64,000 nucleotides of DNA from Deltaproteobacteria bacterium (GTDB lineage Bacteria; Myxococcota_A; UBA9042; PHBI01; JACKFB01), in NCBI GenBank assembly GCA_020632695.1, contig JACKFB010000016.1, forward strand, positions 74,112 through 138,111, read 5' to 3'. The notes beneath the pieces are model-generated. The model had not been told where the DNA came from. It saw only the letters and a program-made list of their open reading frames with translations, and did not search any database. The position numbers were made by a program, and so were the translations under genes. Positions 1 to 9,214 of the stretch are shown here, in pieces; the first letter of the stretch is position 1; every line of letters begins with the position of its first letter.

Positions 1-1633
1 CGCCTGCGCTGACGGGTGACGGCGTCGCGTAGTAGAAGGTGACGGCCGTGGCGTAGATGTGCTCGCCCGAGCCCTGGCGCGTGATGACCACGGCGTCGAT
101 GTCGGCCCCCGGGTCGGCGCCGCCCTCGACCCCGCTGAGATCGTCGATGCGTACGTAGCGGTAGGGCGCGCCGCCGCTGGCCTCGCCGACCCAGACGCGG
201 GCCTCGACGACGCCGCCGGGCACGGCCTCGCCCTGGGGCGTCAGCACCTCGAAGCGGCCCACGTGCAGCCCCGGCGCCAGCGGCGCCTCCAGCTCGACGC
301 CCAGCTCCACCAGCTCGTCGACCACGGTGCAGGGGATGTCCAGGTCGGAGAAGCCGAAGCTCTCGCCCGCGGTGTGGCCCAGCAGGTAGCCGATCCAGTT
401 GGTGGTCCCCGTGTCGCGGAAGGTCCAGGCCACCGAGAGCTTCTCCCCCGGATCGGCCGCCAGGGTCCCGGGCGCGGTGGACGCGACCAGGGTCGCCTCG
501 TCCCACAGGATCAGCGTCTCACCGGCGTAGCTCGGCAGCGGGCCGACGCCGTAGCGGGCGCTCAGCAGTTCCTCGGTGTTCAGGTCGCACAGGCTCATGG
601 CGTTGGCCGCCTCGAAGCCGACGAAGCGCCAGTGCCATGGCTCCCAGACGTACTGGGTGGTCGCCACCTTGTCCCGCCCGTAGGTCAGGGCGATGCCGAA
701 GCGGTGGGCGTTGGCCATCACCCACTTCATCTGCCAGCTCGAGGCCATCTCGATGGCGGTGGCCCTGCCGAAGCCCGAGATCTCGCCGTCGTCCTTGCGA
801 TAGACCATGTCGACGGTGGTCCCGAGCTGATGCTCGGAGTGGCCCGGCATGGCCGAGAAGGTCGAGGCCGCCAGGATGGCCTCGTCCTCCGACAGGCCCG
901 AGGACTTCTCGCTGGCGACGTAGCTGGCGAAGAGCGAGTCCTGCGTCGCGTAGGAGCGGTATCCGGAGGCCACGAAGAGCTCGGCGCCGACCTCGGCGTA
1001 GGCGGCGTCGAAGAGCGCCTTGAAGCCGATGCGCCCGTTGAAGCCCGCCGGCTTGCCGTCCCAGGTCTCCACCGGCCCCAGCGGCGCCGGCGCGTCCCAG
1101 GCGGCCTCGCGCAGCGCGACCTGCTTGCTGGAGTAGTAGGAGGGCACGCAGATCAGGTCGTTGCCCTTGCGGGGGCGATTGCGGCCGCCACGCCCGCAGG
1201 GGGTCCAGGTCGAGGTGTCGGAGATGGGGTAGGAGGCGGGGATCGGGTAGACGCGGTTGACGTAGTAGAGCGGATCGTCGGGATCCTCCGGCATGGGCGC
1301 GGCCAGGAGCAGGGGCGAGTCGCAGGCGGCCAGGCGCTCGGCTGGGGTGCAGGGCGCGTCAGGGCCGTGCGGAAGGTCCGAGGGCACGTCCGCCGCCCCG
1401 TCGGCCGCGGCGTCTGCCTCCGCGTCGGAGGTGTCGGCGTCGGGCGGGCCCACCGCGTCCGCGTCGGGAAGCGGGGCGGCCGCGTCCAGGTCGGCCGAGG
1501 CGTCCTGCGCGGTATCGAGCAGCGCGTCGCCGCCCGCGTCCGGGCCCGCGTCGGCTGGCCCCTGGGGTCCCTCGTCGCTCCCGCAGCCGCCGGCCAGCGC
1601 CAGCGCCGCCAGCAGGCACGACGCCCGCGCCAT
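1..1633 (-). CDS. VanY-family D,D-carboxypeptidase-like lipoprotein (partial, C-terminus off the window)
   Basis: Read on the minus strand from ATG at 1633; the frame is still open at the window edge, so the C-terminus is missing. The N-terminus MARASCLLAALALAGGC is a lipoprotein signal with the lipid-accepting Cys at residue 17, followed by about 75 residues rich in Asp, Ala and Pro. The catalytic domain shows the VanY/DacB pattern in order: ASGYRSYATQ, then GHSEHQLGTTVDM (zinc His and Asp ligands), then EPWHWRFVG (catalytic Glu and the last zinc His). Such enzymes cut the terminal D-Ala of peptidoglycan stem peptides in the periplasm. Past the catalytic domain a beta-rich region with a TLAADPGEKLSVAWTF stretch resembles a small Ig-like/NPCBM-associated domain. 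It is the first of several lipoproteins here with the same acidic linker. The family call is firm; the substrate (cell wall) is inferred from the family. Confidence 0.88.
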   Translation of the reverse strand, partial: MARASCLLAALALAGGCGSDEGPQGPADAGPDAGGDALLDTAQDASADLDAAAPLPDADAVGPPDADTSDAEADAAADGAADVPSDLPHGPDAPCTPAERLAACDSPLLLAAPMPEDPDDPLYYVNRVYPIPASYPISDTSTWTPCGRGGRNRPRKGNDLICVPSYYSSKQVALREAAWDAPAPLGPVETWDGKPAGFNGRIGFKALFDAAYAEVGAELFVASGYRSYATQDSLFASYVASEKSSGLSEDEAILAASTFSAMPGHSEHQLGTTVDMVYRKDDGEISGFGRATAIEMASSWQMKWVMANAHRFGIALTYGRDKVATTQYVWEPWHWRFVGFEAANAMSLCDLNTEELLSARYGVGPLPSYAGETLILWDEATLVASTAPGTLAADPGEKLSVAWTFRDTGTTNWIGYLLGHTAGESFGFSDLDIPCTVVDELVELGVELEAPLAPGLHVGRFEVLTPQGEAVPGGVVEARVWVGEASGGAPYRYVRIDDLSGVEGGADPGADIDAVVITRQGSGEHIYATAVTFYYATPSPVSAG

Positions 1634-1668
1634 CGCGAGCCCCGCTCTACGCTGGCGCCGCACCGCCG

Positions 1669-2763
1669 TCACCCCGCGACAGCGGCCAGCCGCGCTCCGT
1701 CGCGGCGACCCCGTCGCTCCCGCACGGCCTGCGCCAGCCCTTCCAGCATCGGGACCGTGTCCTCCCACGCCACGCAGGCGTCGGTGATGCTCTGGCCGTA
1801 GGTCAGCGTCTCTCGCGGTCCGCCCGCCTGACGCCCGCCGACCAGGTGGCTCTCGATCATCACCCCGAAGATGGCCTCCTGGCCCTCGGCCACCTGCGCC
1901 GCCAGGTCGGCGCACACCAGCGGCTGCTTCAGGTGGTCCTTGTCGCTGTTGGCGTGGCTGCAGTCGACCATCAGCCGCCGCGGGAGCCCGGCGGCCTCGA
2001 GGCTGTCGGCCGCCGCGGCGACGTGCTCGCGCGTGTAGTTCGGTCCGGTGCGGGAGCCGCCCCGCAGGATCACGTGGCAGGCGTCGTTCCCCGAGGTCGC
2101 CACGATGGCGGCGATGCCCTGCTTGGTCACCGACAGGAAGTAGTGCGGGTTCTCGGCGGCGCGGATCGCGTCGATGGCGATCTCCAGCGTGCCGTCGGTG
2201 CCGTTCTTGAAGCCCACGGGCACCGAGAGGCCGCTGGCCAGCTCACGGTGCACCTGGCTCTCGGTGGTGCGGGCGCCGATGGCTCCCCAGCTCACCAGGT
2301 CGGTGATGAACTGGGGCGTGATGGTGTCGAGGAACTCGCAGCCCACGGGCATGCCCAGCTCGCCCAGATCCAGCAGCAGCTTGCGCGCCACACGCAGCCC
2401 TCGGTTGATCTCGAAGCTGTCGTTGAGCTCCGGGTCGTTGATGAGCCCCTTCCAGCCCACCGTCGTCCGCGGCTTCTCGAAGTAGACCCGCATGATGACG
2501 AGCAGGTCGTCGGACAGCCGGTTGGCCGCCGCGCCCAGCAGCCGGGCGTAGTCGCGGGCGGCGTCCACGTCGTGGATCGAGCAGGGGCCCACCACGACGA
2601 CGAGCCGGTCGTCCTCGCCGCGCAGGATGCGGGTCGCTGCCTCGCGCGCCCGGGTCACCGTGTCGGCCACCGCGTCGCTGACCGGCAGCTCCTCGATGAG
2701 GATGGCCGGCGGGATCAGGGGCCGCAGCGCGCGGATGCGAAGGTCGTCGGTCAGGTGGTCCAT
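1669..2763 (-). CDS. aroG: 3-deoxy-D-arabino-heptulosonate 7-phosphate (DAHP) synthase, class I
   Basis: 364 residues, close to the 350 of the E. coli AroF/G/H enzymes. It condenses phosphoenolpyruvate and erythrose 4-phosphate, the first step of the shikimate pathway, in the cytoplasm. Family motifs are intact: VVVGPCSIHD near residue 60, the KPRTTVGWKGLINDP loop, GARTTESQVHRE, the substrate-binding GFKNGTDG, LRGG, and the metal-binding region MVDCSHANSDKDH. I chose ATG at 2763 (MDHLTDDLRIRAL), which lines up with the usual N-terminus; a longer frame to 2826 would add 21 residues with no family match. The gene stands alone, with no other aromatic pathway genes nearby. Allosteric specificity (Phe, Tyr or Trp) cannot be told from the sequence. 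Confidence 0.95.
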   Translation of the reverse strand: MDHLTDDLRIRALRPLIPPAILIEELPVSDAVADTVTRAREAATRILRGEDDRLVVVVGPCSIHDVDAARDYARLLGAAANRLSDDLLVIMRVYFEKPRTTVGWKGLINDPELNDSFEINRGLRVARKLLLDLGELGMPVGCEFLDTITPQFITDLVSWGAIGARTTESQVHRELASGLSVPVGFKNGTDGTLEIAIDAIRAAENPHYFLSVTKQGIAAIVATSGNDACHVILRGGSRTGPNYTREHVAAAADSLEAAGLPRRLMVDCSHANSDKDHLKQPLVCADLAAQVAEGQEAIFGVMIESHLVGGRQAGGPRETLTYGQSITDACVAWEDTVPMLEGLAQAVRERRGRRDGARLAAVAG

Positions 2764-2978
2764 GGCGCCGGGCGTCTCCGGTGGGCGGGCGTTCGAGCTC
2801 GTGACCCGCGATCCTACGTGACGCACGGCGTCATGGCCAATACGGATGCGCGACTGTCACGAGCGCTTCGCCTCGCGTCCCTCTCCCCGAGGCGGCCCGC
2901 CGACGCGGCCGCCTGCCTGCCGGCGCGCCCGATGCGTCGGTCATGCCTCGGGAAGCCGCGAGGGCGCACGGCTGACCG

Positions 2979-4874
2979 TCATTCGAGGACGGCCGGGATG
3001 GTGTCGAAGCGGATGGCCAGGCTCGAGCCGTCGTTCTCGCCGTCGCCGTCGAGGTCGACGTCGGTCTCCACGATGAGGTCGAGCAGCGAGATGACGGTGG
3101 CGCTGTCGACGGGCAGCACCGAGGACGGCAGCGCCGCGATGGTGGAGATGAGCTGCTTCTTGGGCGTCGCGCCGCCGATGACGCCGGTCAGCCCGACGAT
3201 CTGGGTGCCGTCGCCGCCGAGCTTCACCACGCCACGCACCTGCGCATCGACGATGGTCAGCGCGATGAACACGCCGCCTCCCAGCGCCAGCGCCATCGTC
3301 ATCACGTAGCCCTTGCCGCCGGCGCGCAGCTCACCGTTGACGATCGTCGCGTTGGGCAACCCGAAGTAGGGCTCGCACGAGGGGCCGTAGCTGAATTGGG
3401 TCGGCGTGTAGCTGCAGGTCTCGCTCTGGAAGTCGCAGCCGCTGAACTGCGACTGCAGCGTCAGCTCGCTGTCCAGCACGGCCATCGGGAACTCCTGGCC
3501 GTCGAGGGTGGCCTTGTCCAGGTCCACCACATAGAGCACGGCCGCGCTGGCCAGCGCCTCGTTGAGCGGCTCGTTCATCAGCGCCGCGATGACCGAGAGC
3601 GCATTGTCGACCCCGCCGCCGCACGGCTCGGGCGCGCAGGTGAGCGGGTCGCCGTCCACGTCCAGGCCCGAGCCGGGGTTGGCGTCCCCGGCCATGAGCA
3701 GGCTGATGACCTTGAGGGCCTTGTCGGTCACCGGGGTCTGGCACAGCCCGCAGCCCTGCTTTGCGCCGACGCAGAGCCCGGCGACGCAGGTGTCCTCGAT
3801 CGAGCAGGAGTAGCCGTCGTCGCAGGCGCCGCCCACGTAGAAGTGGGTGCAGCCGGTGGCCGGGTCGCAGCCGTCGGCGGTGCACTCCTCGTCGTCGTCG
3901 CAGCTCACCGGGACGCCGCCCGCGCACACCCCGTCCGCGCAGACCTCGCCGCTGGTGCACAGGTCGCCGTCCTCGCAGGGGCCCGAGAAGGGCTCGTTCG
4001 TGCAGCTCCCGTCGGGCTGGCAGGTGTCGACGGTGCACGCCTCGCCGTCGTCGCACTTGGTGTCGGGGACGTGCCAGCAGCCCACCTCGGGGGTGCAGCC
4101 GTCCAGGGTGCAGGGATCCGCGTCGTCGCAGTCAAGCTCGCCTGCGCCCGCCGTGCAGGCGCCCGCCGCGCAGAGGTCGCCCACCGTGCAGGGGTCGCCG
4201 TCGTCGCAGGGGACGTCCAGCGGGGAGTCCACGCACCCGACCGAGGGCTCGCAGGTCGAGCTGACGCAGGGGTTGGTGTTCGGGCACTGCACGGCGGAGG
4301 TGGTGATGCACGCGCCCAGCTCGCAGACGTCGCCCTTGGTGCACGCGTCGCCGTCCGAGCAGGGCGCGCCGTCGGCGAAGGGCTTCCAGGCCGGCGAGCC
4401 GGCGCTGAGGTCGCAGAACACGCACGAGTTGTCGGGCGGGGACGCGAGGCTCGAGACGCAGACCGGCGTGTCGCCCTCCCGCAGGCAGTAGCCGCCGCCC
4501 AGCGTGTGGGTGCAGGCGCCCTCCTTGCAGGCGTCGGCGGTGCAGGTCAGCCCGTCGTCGCAGGAGATCGCCGTCCCCGCGCAGGCGCCGGCCGCGTCGC
4601 AGACGTCGTCCGTGGTGCAGGGATCGCCGTCGTCGCAGGGCGCGCCGGTGGCGCAGCCGACCTCCGCGTCGGTGGTGGCGTCCGGGCTGGCGTCCGGTCC
4701 CGGCGCGGAGCCGCCGTCGCCGTCCACCGCGGCGCTGCCGTCCGTGGTGTCGCTGGCGTCCGCGGTGGTCGAGGTGTCCGGGCCCGTGTCGGCGCCGCCG
4801 TCCTCGCCACCGCACCCCAGAGCCCAGCCCATCACCGAGGCGATGGCGATGAAACGGCTGACTTGGACGATCAT
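2979..4874 (-). CDS. Cys-rich repeat (DGDPCTTD-type) lipoprotein
   Basis: 631 residues from ATG 4874. The start MIVQVSRFIAIASVMGWALGC is a lipoprotein signal, followed by an Asp/Thr/Ala-rich linker of about 55 residues. The middle (about residues 75-370) is a chain of Cys-rich units of the form CDDGDPCTxDxC, repeated roughly a dozen times and typical of secreted proteins of Myxococcota-like bacteria. These probably form disulfide-bonded knots. The last 260 residues are Cys-poor and lipocalin- or barrel-like, with hydrophobic strands (GGGVFIALTIVDAQVRGVV) and a final acidic DVDLDGDGENDG loop that could bind calcium. The longer frame upstream of 4874 has no signal peptide and is not used. Function is unknown; a surface-exposed or periplasmic structural role is inference. 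Confidence 0.85.
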   Translation of the reverse strand: MIVQVSRFIAIASVMGWALGCGGEDGGADTGPDTSTTADASDTTDGSAAVDGDGGSAPGPDASPDATTDAEVGCATGAPCDDGDPCTTDDVCDAAGACAGTAISCDDGLTCTADACKEGACTHTLGGGYCLREGDTPVCVSSLASPPDNSCVFCDLSAGSPAWKPFADGAPCSDGDACTKGDVCELGACITTSAVQCPNTNPCVSSTCEPSVGCVDSPLDVPCDDGDPCTVGDLCAAGACTAGAGELDCDDADPCTLDGCTPEVGCWHVPDTKCDDGEACTVDTCQPDGSCTNEPFSGPCEDGDLCTSGEVCADGVCAGGVPVSCDDDEECTADGCDPATGCTHFYVGGACDDGYSCSIEDTCVAGLCVGAKQGCGLCQTPVTDKALKVISLLMAGDANPGSGLDVDGDPLTCAPEPCGGGVDNALSVIAALMNEPLNEALASAAVLYVVDLDKATLDGQEFPMAVLDSELTLQSQFSGCDFQSETCSYTPTQFSYGPSCEPYFGLPNATIVNGELRAGGKGYVMTMALALGGGVFIALTIVDAQVRGVVKLGGDGTQIVGLTGVIGGATPKKQLISTIAALPSSVLPVDSATVISLLDLIVETDVDLDGDGENDGSSLAIRFDTIPAVLE

Positions 4875-5099
4875 GGGGCACCCTCTCGGATCAGGTCGGA
4901 TCAGGCCTCGACCGGCGCCAGGGCGCCAGCTCGCCCGCAGGATGGCCAAGCGCCCCCTCCCACGCAACAGCGACTTGCGCGCGCCCTGCGCCAGCACTAT
5001 AGGACGGGCCCCCACCGGCGTGCCGGACATCCAGGCCCCGCACGCCTCGACGCGCCGGCAGCTCCAGTCGACGCGCCGACAGCTCCCGAGGTCCAGACC

Positions 5100-6002
5100 G
5101 TGAATCGCACCGCCATCGCTCTCGCCTTGTCACTCGGCTTCGTCGCCTGCGCCCACGGGACCCGCTCCGACGGGGGCGTCCCGCGCGGCAACGACGAGGC
5201 GCCCATGGTCCGCGTCCCCGAGGGCCCCTTCTTGCGCGGCTCCAGCGCCGCCGACCAGGACCGGGACTTCGCCGAGTGCGTACGCGTCGAGGGCGACGAC
5301 TGCTCGCGCTCGTGGTTCGAGGACGAGGGACCGCAGCGCACGGTCATCGTCGACGCCTTCTGGATCGACGCCCACGAGGTCACCAACGCCCAGTACGACG
5401 CGTGCGTGCTCGCCGGGGCCTGCCAGCCGGTGCCCGCCGAGCGCTGCGAGATGTGGGGCGAGGGTGGCTGGCAGCCGGCCGGGGCCGACTGGGTGGCCAA
5501 CCGATTCGGCGGCAAGCAGCAGCCGCGGGTCTGCGTGACGTGGCACGAGGCGACGGCCTACTGCGGGTGGGCCGGAAAGCGCCTGCCCACCGAGGCGGAG
5601 TGGGAGAAGGCCGCGCGGGGAACCGACGGTCGCCGCTACCCGTGGGGCAACGCGCCGGCCACCTGCGAGCGGGCCCAGATGAAGGAGGGCGACCGCGAGG
5701 ACGGCTGCGGGTTGGCGGGCACGGTGCCGGTGGGCAGCTTCCCCGACGCGCGCAGCCCCTACGGCGCGGTGGACATGGCCGGGAACGCCCATGAGTGGGT
5801 CCTGGACGTGGAGGACGCCGGGTTCTACGCCCGCGCGCCGGAGCGGAACCCCGTGCTGGACGAGGGCGCGGGCGCCCGCATCATCCGCGGTGGGAGCTGG
5901 AGCAGCACCGGCTCCTGGCTGCGCACCGCCAACCGCGGCGGCTTCACCCCCACCGATCGCAACGTCTACACCGGCTTCCGCTGCGCCATGCCCGGCCCCT
6001 GA
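5100..6002 (+). CDS. SUMF/FGE-sulfatase-fold lipoprotein
   Basis: 300 residues from GTG 5100; the start is set by the signal peptide MNRTAIALALSLGFVAC with Cys at residue 17. The whole mature protein is a formylglycine-generating-enzyme (SUMF1) fold: VPEGPFLRGS, FWIDAHEVTNAQYDACV, VTWHEATAYCGWAGKRLPTE, AEWEKAARG, YPWGN, SPYGAVDMAGNAHEWVLD, IIRGGSW and GFRC. The strand after RGGSW, where true FGE enzymes carry their two copper-binding catalytic Cys, reads SSTGSWLRTANR. It has no Cys, so sulfatase-activating chemistry is unlikely and a binding or structural role is more probable. It faces the divergent Cys-rich lipoprotein across a 225-base gap, and its 3' end overlaps the convergent WS/DGAT gene by 37 bases. 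Confidence 0.9.
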   Translation: MNRTAIALALSLGFVACAHGTRSDGGVPRGNDEAPMVRVPEGPFLRGSSAADQDRDFAECVRVEGDDCSRSWFEDEGPQRTVIVDAFWIDAHEVTNAQYDACVLAGACQPVPAERCEMWGEGGWQPAGADWVANRFGGKQQPRVCVTWHEATAYCGWAGKRLPTEAEWEKAARGTDGRRYPWGNAPATCERAQMKEGDREDGCGLAGTVPVGSFPDARSPYGAVDMAGNAHEWVLDVEDAGFYARAPERNPVLDEGAGARIIRGGSWSSTGSWLRTANRGGFTPTDRNVYTGFRCAMPGP

Positions 6003-7435
6003 GCGTCGGCGGCGCGCTCCTCGTCGCCGCCGGGCTCGGCTGCGCATCCGGCGGCGCGCGCCAGCTCCTCGTAGGCGGGCGCGACGGCGCCGGCGAGATC
6101 CCAGAGGTCTGGCACCAGATCGGCGGCGACGCTGAGCCCGAAGTACACCTCGTCCTGGTAGGACATCACGGTGACGTTGAGGCCGGCGCCCTCGGCGGCG
6201 GGGCCGAGGGGATAGACCTCCAGCAGCTTCGAGCCGGCGATGTAGAGCGGGAAGCGCGGGCCGGGGACGTTGGAGATGACCAGGTTGAAGATGGGCCGGT
6301 GCCGGTTGGCCAGCCTGAGCCGCGTGTAGAAGCGGGCCGCGAGGTGGAAGGTGGTGGGGGCCGCCAGCTCGGCCCAGCTCTGCAGCATGTCGGCGCCGAT
6401 GGCCTTGTGGTCGGCCTTGGCCCCGCGGGTGGTCTGGGCGATGGCGCGCACCCGCTCGAGGGGATCGTCGACGGCGGTGGCCAGCGAGGTGAAGAGGCCC
6501 GAGACCTCGTTGTGGTACTCGGAGCCGCCCTCGGTGCGCACCGAGATGGGGCACACGGCGACCAGCGACTGGGAGGGCAGCTCGCCGCGCCCGTCCAGGT
6601 AGGCGCGCAGGGCGCCCGACGCGATGGCGAGCACCACGTCGTTCACGGTGACGCCCAGGGCGTTCTTGATCTCCTTGACGCCGCTGAGCGGGACGGTCGC
6701 GAAGGCCGCGTCGCGCCGCGGCCCGATGGCCTGGTTGAAGACGGTGCGGGGGGCCGTCAGCGGCAGCACGCTGTCCGGGACGTCGGGCTGGCGATGGCGC
6801 GCCAGCAGGCGGAACGCGTTGCGCACCGTGCGGCCGGCCAGGCGCGCCAGCTCGATGGGCTGCTGGACCCGCGCGCGGAGGGCGCCGGCGATCAGCTCCA
6901 TGTCGGTGGGCAGCGGGGCCGTCTGGCGCTCGGCGGGCGGGCGGGCGGGCCTCGGCTCGGGCTTCAGGTCGAAGAGGTGGACCATGATGCCGGCGCCCGA
7001 CGTGCCGTCGACGACGCTGTGGTGGACCTTCATCAGGATGGCGATCCGGCCGCCCTCGAGGCCGTCGATCATCCAGGTCTCCCAGAGCGGGCGGGCGCGG
7101 TCCAGAGGCGCGCTGCAGATGCGGCCGCACATGGCTCCCAGCTCGCGCTCGTCGCCGGGCGCCGGCAGCGAGACGCGGCGCAGGTGGTGGATCAGGTCGA
7201 AGGCCGGGTCGTCGACCCACACCGGGTGGTGCAGATCGAGCGGGACGTTCAGCAGGCGGCGGCGAAGCGGCGGCACCTCGGCGACGCGGCTCTCGAAGAG
7301 GCGCGCGATGGCGCGGTAGCACTCCCCGGGGCTGCGGCCGGCGGGATCGAGCACGGCCACCATGGCCACGTGCATGTGGGTGTCGGGGGTCTCGAGGTAC
7401 AGGAACGAGGCGTCGAGGCCGGTCAGACGCTCCAT
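5966..7435 (-). CDS. Wax ester synthase / diacylglycerol O-acyltransferase (WS/DGAT family)
   Basis: 489 residues from ATG 7435 (MERLTGLDASFLYLETPDTH, the classic WS/DGAT N-terminus); a longer frame to 7627 adds 64 residues unlike the family. The condensing motif HHSVVDG (about residues 135-141) carries the catalytic His, and later motifs PRTVFNQAIGPRR, NDVVLAIASGALR, and NLVISNVPGP agree with bacterial AtfA/Tgs proteins. The enzyme transfers an acyl group from acyl-CoA to a fatty alcohol or diacylglycerol to make storage wax esters or triacylglycerol, at the inner membrane or lipid droplet. Its last 30 residues are Glu/Ala-rich and poorly conserved and lie over the end of the convergent FGE-fold gene. 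A good GGAGG lies 6-10 bases before the start. Confidence 0.95.
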   Translation of the reverse strand: MERLTGLDASFLYLETPDTHMHVAMVAVLDPAGRSPGECYRAIARLFESRVAEVPPLRRRLLNVPLDLHHPVWVDDPAFDLIHHLRRVSLPAPGDERELGAMCGRICSAPLDRARPLWETWMIDGLEGGRIAILMKVHHSVVDGTSGAGIMVHLFDLKPEPRPARPPAERQTAPLPTDMELIAGALRARVQQPIELARLAGRTVRNAFRLLARHRQPDVPDSVLPLTAPRTVFNQAIGPRRDAAFATVPLSGVKEIKNALGVTVNDVVLAIASGALRAYLDGRGELPSQSLVAVCPISVRTEGGSEYHNEVSGLFTSLATAVDDPLERVRAIAQTTRGAKADHKAIGADMLQSWAELAAPTTFHLAARFYTRLRLANRHRPIFNLVISNVPGPRFPLYIAGSKLLEVYPLGPAAEGAGLNVTVMSYQDEVYFGLSVAADLVPDLWDLAGAVAPAYEELARAAGCAAEPGGDEERAADAQGPGMAQRKPV

Positions 7436-7979
7436 GGCAGCCTCCTCCGGGCCGAAGAATAGAACACGTTGCATTTTCGCACGTGAGCGCCCGGGCTGCC
7501 AGCGCCCGATCGCCGACGCCTCCGTTTCGCTCGGCGCTGGCCGGCCAGCATCGACTTGCAACGCGGCGCGTAACCGAGCGGTCGATTGTGGGAGAGGCGC
7601 TTGCAGCGTGTTGCGATGCAGCATCAAACCCTCCCTTGCGACGACTGTGGCGGCAAGGAAGTCGGCGCGCTATGTTCGGGGAGTGAAGTCTCCGAGGGAG
7701 CGCGAGCCATCTGCCTCGTGCTCCCGGGGGCCCGCGTCGGCGGCGCCCTCGCCCGCTCTCCAGAGCGGGACCTCGTTCCAGTCTTCCTGATCCGCGCCAC
7801 CGGCCAGCACTCGCGTCGTCGGGCACCCCGACAGGGGGCGGCCCGCAAATCGCTCCCCGTCGCCGGCGACCGCGAAGCCCCGGAGGCGCGTGATCAGGAG
7901 TTTTCACCTCCCGGGGTGGCGCGCGCGACGCGGCGCAGGTCAGGATGGGGGCATCGCGGCGCCCTTCCGGAGCTCAGCC
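7436..7979. other. 544-base divergent intergenic region
   Basis: The region lies between the WS/DGAT start (minus) and the FliB-like start (plus). I find no convincing gene: open frames here lack ribosome sites and codon bias. Next to the WS/DGAT start there is an AT-richer patch, 7455-7485, holding an imperfect palindrome with CACGT at 7465-7469 and ACGTG at 7481-7485. This is a possible operator for the acyltransferase, at low confidence. The rest is GC-rich without clear hairpins. Confidence 0.4.
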
Positions 7980-9161
7980 ATGCCACGCATCCTGGTCCCC
8001 GAGCCGATGACCCGCTTCAAGTGCAACGAGCGGGGCTGCTGCTGCCAGGAGTGGCGCATCGAGTTCCAGCCCGAGGAGCTGCTGGTCCTGCAGCGGGCGC
8101 TGCCGCCCGAGCAGCGGAGGGGGCTGCTGCGGCGCGCGCGCGCCTGGATCGCCGAGGACGGCGAGACGCTGGAGGGCATCGAGCTGGCCACCGAGGGTCC
8201 AGACTGCCGGTGTCGCTTCCTCGAGGAGGGGGGGCGCTGCGCCATCCACGCCCAGCACGGCCCCGAGGTGCTGCCGCATCTGTGCGTGCGCTATCCGGGC
8301 TTCTCGTTTCTCCGCGAGGACGGCGAGGTGGAGCTGCACTTCGACACGGTGTGCCCGGAGGTGCTCGCCCGCCTCGCCGAGAGCGACGCGCCGCTCGATC
8401 TGGTGAGCGTGGACCCGCCGGCCGACCACCACCTGAGCGCTCGCGCGCGCGAGCCGGTGACCGCGCCTCCCGTGAGCGTCGGTGAACAGGCCCTGGAGAC
8501 TTCCGAGTTCGAGGGTTGCCGCGACCGCATCCTCGAGGCGCTGCGCGACCAGGATCGGGACGCGCTGGAGCTGCTGGCGGCGGTGAGCCACGCCCTGGCG
8601 CGCCTCGGCCAGGGCGAGCCGCCCACCGAGTTCCACGTGGAGCGCGAGGTCCCGTGGCAGCCTTTCGGCGCCTGGTTCGACGACTGCGTGAGCGCCCACG
8701 ACGGGCGCATCCTCGGCCGCTACCTCAAGCTCTACGCGCGCTTCGTGTTCGACGTGCCGCTGGCGTCGGGCGACCCGGAGACGCTGGACGCCGCCCTCGC
8801 CTACCGCGCCGACTGGGCCGACCGCGTCGCCCCCCGCGCCGCGGAGCACCAGGGTTTGCTGCGGCGCTACCTGGCGCACCGCTACTTCGCCGCCTACGGA
8901 TTCTATCGCACCAGCCGCGACCTGGCCTTCAACTACGGGTCAGCGGCCCACACCCTGGCCGTCGCCTTCCGCCTGGCCGACGGGATCTCCCGCTGGCTGG
9001 ACCGCCCGGTGGACCGCCCGCTGCTGCTGATGAGCATCGGCGCGGCCGAGTACTTCAGCCGCGCGCTGCGCATCGACCGACAGGCCATGCCCTGGTTCGG
9101 CCTGGAGCTCGATCCCGCGCCCCCCCAGGGTGAGGACGCGCCGGGGCGATCGGATCCGTGA
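7980..9161 (+). CDS. FliB/YkgJ-like Cys-cluster protein (lysine N-methylase-like)
   Basis: 393 residues from ATG 7980, with GGAG six bases upstream. The N-terminal 110 residues hold the zinc/iron-chelate Cys pattern of YkgJ and of flagellin lysine-N-methylase FliB: CNERGCCCQEWRIEF, then CRCRFLEEGGRCAIH, then LPHLCVRYP. The C-terminal 180 residues are helical, with AYRADWADRVAP and a FYRTSRDLAF segment, as in the long FliB-type proteins. In Salmonella FliB methylates lysines of flagellin, but no flagellar gene is present in this window. It is followed after 53 bases by the metzincin lipoprotein gene on the same strand. Calling it a methylase would be inference; the Cys cluster is what is seen. 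Confidence 0.7.
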   Translation: MPRILVPEPMTRFKCNERGCCCQEWRIEFQPEELLVLQRALPPEQRRGLLRRARAWIAEDGETLEGIELATEGPDCRCRFLEEGGRCAIHAQHGPEVLPHLCVRYPGFSFLREDGEVELHFDTVCPEVLARLAESDAPLDLVSVDPPADHHLSARAREPVTAPPVSVGEQALETSEFEGCRDRILEALRDQDRDALELLAAVSHALARLGQGEPPTEFHVEREVPWQPFGAWFDDCVSAHDGRILGRYLKLYARFVFDVPLASGDPETLDAALAYRADWADRVAPRAAEHQGLLRRYLAHRYFAAYGFYRTSRDLAFNYGSAAHTLAVAFRLADGISRWLDRPVDRPLLLMSIGAAEYFSRALRIDRQAMPWFGLELDPAPPQGEDAPGRSDP

Positions 9162-9214
9162 CATGGGGGCCGCGACCCTGGCAGGATGCAACGCGTTCTG
9201 ACTCGGGAGTCACG

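Noticed and set aside
3750..4700. A CRISPR-like or direct-repeat array in the Cys-rich lipoprotein gene
   Set aside because: The regular TCGTCGCAG-type words are codons of repeated CDDGDPCT protein units, in frame and diverged, without spacers.
3396..5099. A long N-terminal extension of the FGE-fold gene
   Set aside because: The upstream part is antisense to the Cys-rich lipoprotein. The lipoprotein signal beginning at GTG 5100 marks the real start.
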